Part shown: in pieces, positions 39,501 through 50,673 of the stretch
How positions within the stretch are numbered: the first letter of the stretch is position 1
Layout: the number at the start of each line of letters is the position of its first letter
NCBI RefSeq assembly: GCF_014805625.2
Contig: NW_023998415.1
Span: forward strand, 40,753,487-40,817,486
Origin: Glossina fuscipes
Lineage: Eukaryota; Arthropoda; Insecta; Diptera; Glossinidae
DNA: 64,000 nucleotides
Direction of reading: 5' to 3'
The notes under the pieces: model-generated
Told to the model about the DNA's origin: nothing
Databases searched by the model: none
Seen by the model: the letters and a program-made list of their open reading frames with translations, nothing else
Position numbers and translations under genes: made by a program

Positions 39501-42223
39501 TGGTCTGATTTGTGTTTGCATTGCGCGAGCAAGGTTTCGACAATAACAAAACAGCAATTGTTATTGTCATTGTAATCATACTTCATATCGAATTTTGGAA
39601 TCGCACTCACGTCGGCTTTTTTTTGTTCGTATGCAAAATACGAGAAACGCACGTGCAAGCACAGATCAGTTCATGTGAAGATTCAGAAAACTGTAAATAA
39701 TTTTGTTTATTTGTATAAATTTTTTGTTCATCTTTACGACCTCTTTTCTTTTTGGATATGGGGTACTAGTATTTTTATTACTATTAATTTAGCCAGAGAA
39801 GTACGATTTTAAGACTAAATTCTTAAAGCACTAACATCTATCGGTTATCGGCTTTTAGTGAAAACTCATTCTACCGCATTTGGGATTTGAGCCCACGACC
39901 ATTGAGTTGTTAGTCGCGATTCTTTGCCTGTTCGGCCATTCAGCCGGGCATGGACTAAGCCCATTGAGATATATATGTATGTATGGCTTATATTTACAGA
40001 TTGATGATAATTTTTTCTTGTTGTTCTATTGCTAAAATTCACTTGCAATTGCAAGGCTTCCTATTATAATGTTCACAATGTTCGTTTGCCTGCACCTAAT
40101 CGCATTTACACATATACACTTACTGCAGTTTGCAAATCGGTAAGCTTCCCACTTCAATTTCCATTAATTCGTTAGCTTTTTCCACAATCTCTTGATAAAC
40201 CATCTGCTTGGGTTCGTTCGGGGTTATTTCAATATCAATACTGGGAGTAGTTTCTTCCGCCTCCTTTTTACTTTCTAAGTAATTTTGCCATTCAATCGAG
40301 GTATTCATTTTGATCTTTAAATCGGGAAATGGGTTTTTATTCAATTTGCGTTTCGTTTGCGAAATATGATTGTCTTGTGTCTTGTTTTTACACTTACACT
40401 CGGTTCAATTATTAGAAAAGTTTTTATCTTGTATTTCAATAATATTGGATGCGTTTTAGCCTGTTCGGTACCCTCTTCGTAAATGTAAAAATCTTCAGTT
40501 AAATTCAGCGTTGCCTTACTTATGTGGACACGTCCCGGTATACCAGTCGTTTCGAGACAATTTGCAATGTTAACATCCGTGGACCAAACATCATATTGCC
40601 ATTTTGATGATCCAATAATACCCGCTAGTAAACTGCCTGAATGTATGCCGATACGCATATCAACATCCAGATTTCTGACGGTTCTTTAAAAAAAATGTTT
40701 AAATAATTGATTAAAAAAAATGTCCTCAAAATGGAGCGGAACGTTCCTTTTAGTTACGAACCTAACTTCACGAACATGTGCTACAATAGCACGTCCCAGT
40801 TCAATACAGCAAACACCATGCAATGGATGTGAGACGGGTATACCAGACACGGCATAGTAACAATCACCCAAAAATTTAATACGCATTACATTAAAGTCCT
40901 GTTTAAGCAATAGGTATTACCGTTATGATAGTACATTAAAGTGCAAGCACTTACTTGACACGCCTTGTCAAATCTTTGAAATAGATCATGTAACGTTTCC
41001 ACTAGGGTCTTGACGTCCAATTTCGTTGTCAAGAACGTGAAATTAACTAAATCGGCAAAGATAATACTTACATCTTCATGAGGCTCGACAAAAAAAGTTC
41101 TCAAAAATTGGATAAAAATAGTACAGTATAAGATAAGATAATTTATCCAACGGATTTCTTCAATTTAAATACCTTCCTTCATACAACCCTTGCTGACCGA
41201 CCTTCGATCTTTCAATGCGATTTCTAACTTCTTGTCCAATTTTTTTTGCTATCGGTTCTGGTATAATGCTTACTAAAAGATTTTTCTACAAAAAGTAAAA
41301 GGAGAAATTTTTAAATCGTTTCATTTTTGCGATAACTCTAAACCGCTTACCTCTTGATCTTTTGCGTATTTGAAAGCTACTGCTTGCTCCACACTTTGAC
41401 GTTTAGTAAGAAATAGAAGACGTGTTATAATTTCACGTCTCCAACGACAAGTTACGCCAATTATATTTAAACCAATAAGGAAGAAAATTTCGGGTGTAAC
41501 CATTGTGACATCTGACAAATTAATGGTTGCATTCTTTGCAGTTATTAACAGAAAATCGGCCCCGTATATTAAGCTGATCACACAACTCAAAATGATTGGA
41601 TGATAAAATCCAGGTAGAGGCAAAAATAAATATATTGTCGATATAACGTAAGCTGCATAGGAGGGACGTACGATATACGCCTGACTTATATAATATAGAT
41701 TCAGTGAAATATCTATAAATGCAGAAGAAGGATTTTGAGTAGAAGCTTTGTATAATATGCGTACGCATACCACAAAATGCTATTATTAAAGCGGTCGTCC
41801 AAGATACAATAAGTTTAATCAGTTGCCTCGTGTACGCTTGTTTCGCGTAGATACGAAGAATTGCGCATATTATTCCAGCCCCAATTAAATACATGTAAAT
41901 TTCATAGGGGAAATACTCTTCCTTCGAATTCAGAATTTTCGTTAACATAAACTTACTTAGGTGTGAATAATTCATTTACTAACCTGATGAACGTTATATA
42001 ATGTGATCGAATGAATCAGTGTAATAATTATATGGATTATGGTAAAGGTGTTTAAATAATTATTATATATTCTGGCCAGATAATTTTGATAGACTTCTTC
42101 TAAGCCCATATCCACACATTCTCCCTGTGAAAACAATTGCTGTTGAGTCAATTAAAAGGCAAACTCTCCCCCTTTTACCTTCAGGTTAGCGTAGTTACCA
42201 GAAATTCGAAAGATATCATCCAT
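36501..42223 (-). CDS. Membrane adenylyl cyclase B (ACX-like), 1126 aa
   Basis: Second cyclase and closest paralogue of gene A. The 17 exons are 42223-42179, 42124-41984, 41921-41771, 41714 region start 41712-41351, 41285-41173, 41099-40955, 40898-40762, 40683-40398, 40314-40124, 39413-39195, 38593-38338, 38263-38171, 38074-37806, 37712-37618, 37529-37378, 37299-36840 and 36766-36501. The total is 3381 nt in frame, and eleven exons have the same length as in A. C1 has SIIFADLVNFT (Asp287) and IKFLGDCYY (Asp331), 44 residues apart. C2 keeps Lys899, Asp1058, Asn1065 and Arg1069. Two six-helix blocks flank C1. The C2 loop is about 92 residues, rich in Ser (SSSNSSSSS) rather than Asp. The acceptor before 37529 follows an A run instead of a pyrimidine tract. 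The 62-bp intron 2 (41922-41983) was placed by analogy with A. Confidence 0.9.
39860..39972 (-). repeat. tRNA-derived SINE-like sequence
   Basis: The minus strand reads like a worn tRNA. It has an A-box-like stretch 'tggccgaacaggcaaag', then 'aatcgcgactaac', then a B-box-like 'gggctcaaatccc'. The segments GCGAC and GTCGT could pair as an anticodon stem, but the loop is too long for a working tRNA. The motif 'aagaatcgcgacta' recurs at about 48325, which suggests a small dispersed SINE family. It lies in the intron between C1b and the second membrane block of gene B. Confidence 0.45.
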
Positions 42224-43452
42224 CGTTAAGATTTCCTATAAATATTCTGCAGATTTTAAATGGACGTCTTGTTTATTTGTTTATATATTTTCGGTTCTTT
42301 TTTTTTTTTTCTTGGCGTCTCCAAAATTAAAATTATAAAATATGTCAAATTTTAAAAGACATTGAACAAATCACAATCCAGTTGTGCTTCTATTAGCAGT
42401 TTCAAATTTGAAAATCTCGAAATCAAGCATAAAAAAATTACAAATCTTCACTGAGTGAAGTCGCTCAAGCGAAATATCAAAACATGAAAACAAAAAATTC
42501 GAGATAAATAAAAAATAATAAATGCGACACCCACACATGCAGAGGATACTATGTTATGTCTGCCCATCAAAAAAAAAAAAAAAAGAAAAGACAAAAAAAA
42601 AAGAGGAAGAGGAAAAGGAAGAGGAAGAGGAAGGGGAAGAAAAAACGAAAGAACATTGCCCCAATTAAAATAAACATAGTCTCCATGAGAGGCGTATGGG
42701 TATGAAGAACGCAACATCATCTATGGATTCTACTCGTTTATTATTTGGATAAACGCGTATAGTATCCGTTTATACAATACTGATAGACATTTCAATTTGA
42801 GTTTAGACCGACGCATAGATGAATGTGCAAAGAGATTGTACGAAAGCTTCCCGTTATATTAACGGAACATTTATTTAACCTTTTAATCATTGCGACAAAT
42901 CACGATCATTTTCTTTCATTTGCGAAACATATGAAAGTGAAAGTTTTCCATCTAAAATCTGTGAAAGCCAGTTGAAGGTGAGAAGGAGCGGGGTAATCTT
43001 GGCTCCCCGGCAGTCAGCATCTCATCACGATTTCGTAATATAGGTAAAGACCACAAGGTTATTACAAGCGGATTAAGCGAATTAAGCGGATTAAGCATAT
43101 CAATATACGTTGATTCTTTCGAGAATTGGTTATATACGACATCGCTTTAGCCAGAGTATCGAGCCTTTCTATTTCGTATTTATAAGAAAGTAATTGCTTC
43201 TATATAAAAAGATACGACTGACCAATATCGGAGAAGGATGAATACTTTTTTACAACTGCTATGATTATGATATGTAATTATAATTGACAGACAAGTGACA
43301 ACAGCTTTTCGTATCTATAATAACAATATTTGTTACAAAACTTATTCAGTTAGAGATATCAATTTTATAAGTAAAAGAATCAAGTCTTAGAAGTAAATTA
43401 CGTAGTAAAATGAAATATGTACATAAATAAATGTTAAACAATTATATATATT
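42224..43452. other. Intergenic region between cyclases B and C
   Basis: This 1.2-kb region is the likely promoter side of gene B. It holds a long purine-only tract on the plus strand (about 42570-42652, mostly AAGAGG/GGAAGA units) and a 9-bp tandem repeat with GGATTA cores at 43067-43096. No core promoter was identified with confidence. Confidence 0.5.
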
Positions 43453-46400
43453 TTATGCATTCGGTTCTCTGGTGTTTATTTTTGAATCGGGTATAAAATT
43501 TAGATTCTCATCTATACCCACAAAGTATGTGGGTATCTCACCACGACCTTTAACATAGGTCAGGCCACGAAAATTGCATTGTATATTGAATGTCCGTAAT
43601 ATTTGGGCAGTTTCTTCGGTAACCTGAATATGGCCGGGCAAACCGGTCGAATCCATCCGAGAGGCCATATTTACAGCGTTACCCCAGATATCGTAATGAG
43701 GCTTAGACGAGCCAACTACGCCGGCCATTATTTCACCGTTACTTATGCCTACAATGGAGACATTCAAGATTATTAAAAAAAAAAAAAGGATAGATTGTAA
43801 TGTTGTTAAAATACTAACCTACGCGTAACATGCCATGGTCAGAATTACCATCTTCACATTGCAGATTCTCCATATTGAAAGAGTGTATAGTGCGCATGAG
43901 TTCCAAAGCGAATTGTGCCATCACAAAAACGACATTGCTTTGCTGAGGGCTACTGATCTTACGATTTTTAGCGTTCCTGCTAATATTTGAATGACCTTCG
44001 TATTGACTAGAAGAACGCTTAACATTGGTTCCCGATTTCGCCGAAGATTCCACTTTTATATTGACCTCTTGAGATGAACGATTCGCTAAATGGTTTTATG
44101 AAGAACTCTTCTCAACTTAAATGCGATATCGGATTTGCAAGCGATCACAAACAACTTACAATTGCTGCTATTATAATGGGATCTACGTCCGTTTGGCAAT
44201 AACGATGAATTACGGAATGTATTCTGAGTATTAACATGTTCCGAACGAGCTAAATCTAAACCGCACGCCGCCATATAAGTCCATCCTGCCACTTTAATTT
44301 TTTCAATCTTAAACGCCCCTTCCGATTCGAAATGTTTCAACTGCAAATTTTATCATAGATTAAATCATTGCAACCAAGCCTATTTTATGTAATACTTACC
44401 ACGTCGTCAAAATCGCATATGATTTCATTTAGGACTCGTAAGCCAACGTTTTCGGTATCATAGTTCTCAATCGAGGCAAACATTACCGCCACGTTATCAT
44501 ATTCCTCATAATACAATTCATTCTTCATTTCCCTGGATATATAAATATCCGCTGAAATTTTCATGGCTTATATTATCGAGGCTTAAGTGATGCTGATATT
44601 ATTTCAAAATATAAAACAAATTAAATTCGACACTTACCTACATGCGATGGCAGAATGTTATTAATCAACACTGATATTGATTCGTTGGTTACCTCGGCAT
44701 CTTCCTGCTTTTTTTGCAATTGACGTTTCCAACTAATTGACGAATATAATTGAGAAGGAATCTAAATGAATTCAGCATCATATCAATATCATATACTGAC
44801 TTACTTATAATCGACTCTTGATATAAATTCGGTTTGGCGATCCATTAAATGGAAAATGAAAAATGTTATAACAATCACCAAGACATGCGAATATTCGGCT
44901 TGCAATTGCACGTTAGACGAAGGACTAGACTCGTAAATTAATGCGTATTTAACAAATATAATCACTATATAAATAGACGATATTAAAAGACCAATAACAA
45001 GTTTCACCACAAACGGTATACGCGAGAAGAGAAAGACGACGCATATGGTTAATTCTAAACTGTCGGTGATACCCTAGAATTCAAGTATTTAATTTAAAAA
45101 AAAAATTGAGATAATACTTGTTAAAGCTTACCTACCCAAGGATTGAATCCTTCTTCACATATTCGATCCTTAGAAAATGCCTGCGAGCTTAAACTACCAT
45201 TACTGTCATTATCGGAACCATAAACGGGCCAATTATTGCAGTCTAACTGAAAATAAAGCATACTTCGATTGATGCACGCTCGACAACTCCTCTTAACTCA
45301 CATACCAATTGCATAAATGTCGCGGAACAGCAAATGATTATAATTAGAATATATATGCTGAGCCGTGCTATTATGCTGCTTTGTAAACTTTTCGAAGTCT
45401 CGTAGAGAAATAATAAAATTTTATTATCGGGATCAGTTTTGTCAGCTTCAGCGAAGAACATAAGCCATAGCTTTTTAAACCATGACAAAAATATACAAAC
45501 AATTATTAAAACAATGTAAAACGCATTCGAGGCCCAAAAATTTGTGGATTGACTGCAAAAAAAAATTATCAATTATTGAATACATGAAAGAAAAGATATA
45601 CGAAAAAGGACAAATTTTATTCGCTTTTGTTCGAATCTTAAGCGTGGGCCTTGATCAACTTTCCCTGCCTACTCCTTCACATAAATATCTTGCAAAAGCA
45701 AATAATATCAAACGGATAGAATGAAAATGGATTCATTTACTACTGTCAAGTATATACACCTTTTACTCCACTATTCATAGTGTGACTCTTTCTCTTTTTT
45801 ATTACATATTCACTTACATCTTATTAATCGATTGTATTGCCATTATACCCAAAAATATGATGACGCCCATAATCACACTGTACTTAAGCATATCGTCTGG
45901 TTCACGTAGAAATTGCATTTCCCATCGCCAATCTTTGAAAAACAAGCACATCGATGTTATATTCCGGCGAAAATTTTGTTCTTCCATTTCATCTTGAGTT
46001 AAACGCTTCGATCGACCAAAACAAAATTTCCAAAGTCTAAAGAAAATTCTTATAAAATATCGGGACTCTTATCGTATTTGATATTTTTTGTGCAATTTAC
46101 TGAATTCGACTGATGGGCATCTTATCTAGCTCACGACTCATTTCCAATTTAGCTTGTGTGCGTATCTGATTAAATTGTTCGATATTGTTTTGCATAAAGT
46201 TTGTAGATAATTCGGGTTTTAAACGTTGCTCTATCTGACGACGTATTGCTGACCAAGGTCGTCTTAATTCGTTGTACGAGGAATACTATAAATAGAAGAA
46301 ACCTTGAAATTTATTTACTTCCTTTATATACGTATACATATATATATATATATATATATATTCCGTTTCTACGCCACGGTCACTAAAAAATATTAACATT

Positions 46401-49400
46401 TCTATTATTATATCTGTTATGAGTGACTAGGATGAAAACTTTATTGGCTTTTAAGCAAAAACCCTACATATCTCTCTCTACTTCTCTTTCTCTTCCTCAC
46501 TTTTGTTCTTAAATTGAAGAATTTTGAGATCACACAGAGTATTTATATGACATGAGAGAGAGAAAAATATTTTCAAGTCATGATTTAGTTTGGCGCCTGG
46601 TCGATTTATCCGTCAGAGGCGGGGTTTTATTTTCAATTTATTAACTACATTATATAAATGTCTATATTTTTACGATATACTCAGCTTAGATTTGACTCAA
46701 ACTTCAATAAAATTTCTTGCATTGTACATTCCACATGTTACGTTAAGGCTGACAAATTCCACAGAATCACAGGTCGTCAGAAAAATAGGTGCAAAATGAA
46801 TTTTTCAGTTCTATGCAAAAAAAATTGTAAAACACGCACAACCTTTTTACTATCCCACGTAATTATGTTCTTTCAGTAAGAAATAGAAAGCTTTTATTTT
46901 GACTTAATGGCTTTTTCACCCGCAGATCGAAATAAATTCGTGAAGATTAAAGTGTGTTATAATATTTTGCGGTAAAAGCGGATTGTAACGGTAAATCGTG
47001 TTTATTAAAAAGATAATACATTCGTTTTTATAATAATATTAGATGGATCGAGCATGGAGTCAGGGAAAAATGTGAGAATTTATTAACGCATCGCTAGATG
47101 GGTCACAAAACTTCCTGACTTCCTGGATGCTTTAAACCCCCCTAAAAAATATATTGTTAGATGCAAAGCAATTGAGAAAACTTCTCCCGGTCCCAAAAAT
47201 CGCGTCATAATTTTAGGAAAATGTGATTCGTTCAAGGTGTGTAGAGGAATTTTTAATAAAATTAGGAATGTTCTATCATTCGGAACTGATCGTCGAAGTC
47301 AATCTACCAGAAATTTCTTTTGCTCAGAAAAGTCAATTTGAAGAGGGGGAAAGGGTTTGTTCTAGCCCGTGCGGACTAGAAGGCGGAAAAAGGTGGCGAA
47401 ATATACTTTGAGGCGACGAAACAAAATAAATTTGCTGGTGGGTGGCGCGAAAGAAAATGTACGTCGATCAAAAGGGAAAGAACTCCATATTGGATTTATT
47501 TAAAAGAAAAAAAAAGAAGAAATCATGGCGCAGGAAATCTTATGATATGGAGTTGCTTTCTAGATTCGATACGTCTCATGGAAAACACTCTGGATGGATT
47601 TGGAGCACACTGTAATGCTATCATATGCCGACGAAAATATGCCACTGGATAACTTGGGTGTCATCGAATGGCCAAGTCAGTTGCCCGACGTCAGCCCTGT
47701 TGAGAACCTAACACGGTTGCGATGAGGCAGGAGTAAGACACGCACACGAATGTAACGGAATGTGACGGAACTGAAACTATTTTATTGACAATACAACGGG
47801 TTACGACTGTTCCAGGCGCTTCCGTTAAGGCGCGGTGAGGGCATCGAAGATACAGTAAGAGTCTAACTTTTAAGGAAACCTACTACCAATAAGAATATGT
47901 AGAAAATAAAATAAAGCCTGTTTTTTAAATAATTATCAAACATATATCGCGAAACTACTAACGTCGCCAAGTGTTCTTAGCGAATGACAACATTGTGTTA
48001 GCGTGTAACCCAACAGTGTTGTAATGGGACTTTTTTTGTATATTTAAATTTCAAATGATTCTCAAGAGAAAAAGATGAGAAAAGAGATCGACTGTTCGAG
48101 CAGCCTTTCTGAAAATCAAAACTTCTCAGGATTATTTGATCAAACTATACCTGTAGATATGAACGAAACGCATATCACAATATTTTAAAAATGTTTTCAT
48201 TCGATGGATACGAAAAAATGCGGTTCAGAACAAAAATAACTTTTTTCTTCTTATTTCTCGGTATTGCAAACAAAGTTGCAAAGTAATTATTGGATATTAA
48301 GTCCGCATATATAGCCTAACAGATAAGAATCGCGACTAGTATTCAAATCTCGAGCTACGTAAGCTGTAGTGAATTCTCAGACGGTGAAGGCATTGGACAC
48401 ACCTTTACTACACTGCGGTCGCACCCTCGCTATCTCTTCTTTCTGACCATCACCGTTTTACACGAATCGGTGACACTCCCAGAGTGATTTCGTGGTCGTT
48501 TAAAAGAAAAAAAAAAAAAGGTACTAAGAACAAATTACTTACGGATATAAGCAAGGAATAGGAGACTTTATCTCTACTAATTTGCTCTATTGGGCACGTC
48601 TGTGGCAGAATATGTCATAGCTTGTTCAATTTAATCTACTAAGCAGAGATATTTTTGTTACAGATTGACTTCTTTGCAGAAGAAGTGAAAAGTTTACAAT
48701 TGCTGACTAGCAAAGCTATCACGCTCTCTCTGAGATTTCAAAGCACTGCTAAGACAAAATCGTGGCGCATATGCAGATGCCAAACATACTACTCAAATCG
48801 AATGTAATATCTTTCTTTTCAGTTACCTTGGGCGGTTTAATTAAAAATGATCTTATGCCAAATTTTTTGAGTACCGGATCGGTACGAGCTTGGGGAGTAC
48901 CTTCCTCATACATGTACTCGCCATCCAATTGCTTTAAGGTTTCTTCGCTAACGTGCACCCGTCCCGCTATTCCAGTCTGTTCCAAACGATTAGCAATATC
49001 GACATCTTTCGACCATATATCGTATTGCCATTTACAGGCCCCAATTACCCCGGATAGAATACTACCAGAATGCACGCCGATACGCATATCGATGTTTAAT
49101 TTACGACGTGTTCTAGAGTTGAAAGAAAAAAAGAAATATATATATATATATGAAAATATAACGAGTTACTCGCAAAGTTGTTTTATTATAGTTTAAATAC
49201 CTTACATCACGTATATCTTTAATCATACGTAAACCCAAGTCCACACAGCATTTGGCATGATACTCATTAGGTAGTGGAACTCCTGCCACGCAATAATAAC
49301 AATCGCCTAGAAATTTGATGCGCAACACATTGTATTCCTAGAAAAAGAAATTGTTTCAATAGAGTAAAAGAATCGATGCCCTATGGCTTTTGGATTAACC

Positions 49401-50673
49401 TCAGAGGCCGTGTCGAATTTCACAAAGAGATCATGCAAAGTTTCTACCAAGGTTTTCACATCTAAGGTTGTTGTCAAATAGGTGTAGTTGACAACGTCTG
49501 CATAAAGTATCGTAACATCATCGTGGGGTTCAATGAAAAGTTTTCTAAATAAAAAATAAAATAACTAACGAGATGCGGTCGTTAATTGTTTATATAATAG
49601 TACTTACTCGGTGTCAGGTTGACGCCAGTATTTCAAAATCGTTGGACTATGTCTATGCATTTTACAAATACAAAAATTAATGATATTTTAAGAAATAATT
49701 TTGAGTTTTTCAGTAAAAACCTACACTCTATTCGAATTGGCCTCTATTTTCGCATCATTATTACTTTGCGAGATGAGACGTTGCTTTCTAGCTCGTATAT
49801 GTTCGACGCGAGCCTTGACATCCTGTTCGATCTTATTAGCTATCTGAGCTGGTATTATGCTTAGCCATAAACTTTTCTAAGACATAAGAACTAAAATTTA
49901 AAATATGCAAATTTTTTTTTGTTTTCTTTAAAAAGTAAACCCACCTCTTCATCTCGGGCGTAACGTAGCATTAAATTCTCCTCGACATATTGCCGTCGAT
50001 CTAGGAATGTTGTACGTATTGCTATCTCTTTCATCATACGAAAATGTATACCCAATAGATTTATCGAGATTAAAAATATCGTTTCAGTTATTAGTTTTAT
50101 GAAGTCTAACCCGCCGGATCCATTAGCATGTTTGCGATACGTAACGAATGCATAATCGATGAGATAAGACAATGTCACAGAGGTACCCAACAGAGATGCA
50201 TGCGCATTATCAGGTAAGGGCATAAATATGTATACAGCATATAAAATATAGCTACCGAACGCTGGTCTCAATAAATCAAGATTTATGACAGCATGATATA
50301 CGGAAACCCCGATATCGGTACCTGCCAGCAGCGCTACAGCCAACCACGATGTTACGTACATAATCCAACTGAAACGTTTCACCAATTCATTACGAAAATT
50401 TAAAGCCAATATCGCCCAAACCAATAGAGCCGATATAATATAAGCAAAAATGTCCGCTGACACATTTTCAAGATTCTATAAATTCCCTCAGCTGTTAAAA
50501 ACAATGAACAATGTACAGTCATTATAACTTACGGGTATGGTAGCGAGCAAGATTACAGAATGAACACCTACTACTAACAGCTCGATAAAGATGAATAACG
50601 ATAGATAACTCACGCGCAAACGTTGCATGTAAGATTGATAGAATTGCTCCAATTCTAAATTGCGACACTGATT
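43453..50673 (-). CDS. Membrane adenylyl cyclase C (ACX-like), N-terminus unresolved
   Basis: Third and most diverged cyclase. Exons found are 50673-50533, 50475-49945, 49876-49725, 49652-49608, 49544-49400, 49337-49201, 49112-48827, 46285-46101, 46036-45818, 45552-45306, 45246-45136, 45073-44805, 44732-44638, 44551-44400, 44340-44160, 44085-43819 and 43748-43453. Together they give 3459 nt in frame, 1152 residues. C1 carries TILYADVVNYT and IKFLGDCYYCVAG with both metal Asp. C2 carries EKIKVAGWTYMAACGL and HYDIWGNAVNMASRM with the Lys, Asp, Asn and Arg. Compared with A and B it has one exon where they have two (50475-49945), an extra 45-nt exon ahead of C1, and an extra intron in the C2 loop. 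The 37-residue extracellular exon includes an NGS sequon. A likely upstream exon ends at 50835 (frame open back to 50916), but no start ATG was fixed. Confidence 0.85.
47040..47760 (+). mobile_element. Tc1-like transposase relic
   Basis: Fragments in several frames match Tc1-type DD34E transposases in order. They are GDETK-like sequence followed by ARKKMYVDQKGKELH (about 47405-47480), then LLSRFDTSHG (about 47550), then MLSYADENMPL joined directly to NLGVIEWPSQLPDVSPVENL (about 47610-47710). The stretch that should lie between the last two, with the second catalytic Asp, is deleted. Frames are broken and no terminal inverted repeats were recognised. It inserted antisense to cyclase C. Confidence 0.7.
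48310..48362 (+). repeat. SINE-like tRNA remnant
   Basis: It reads 'tagcctaacagataag', then 'aatcgcgacta', then 'tattcaaatct' (a weak B box). The shared core 'aagaatcgcgacta' matches the minus-strand copy at about 39.9 kb. It is too degraded for a functional tRNA. Confidence 0.4.

Larger units (their letters stand above)
46286..48826 (-). other. 2.5-kb intron of cyclase C, holding transposon relics
   Basis: This is the largest intron of gene C, between the C1 catalytic exon and the C1b exon. It contains a TA microsatellite (about 46335-46360), a decayed Tc1-like transposase on the plus strand (about 47040-47760) and a short SINE-like sequence (about 48315-48360). No host coding sequence was seen. 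Confidence 0.7.

Noticed and set aside
39866..39972. Functional tRNA gene
   Set aside because: A- and B-box-like parts exist, but the anticodon loop is too long and the acceptor stem does not pair well. A SINE remnant is more likely.
48762..49196. 144-codon plus-strand frame
   Set aside because: It is antisense to the conserved cyclase C exon at 49112-48827.
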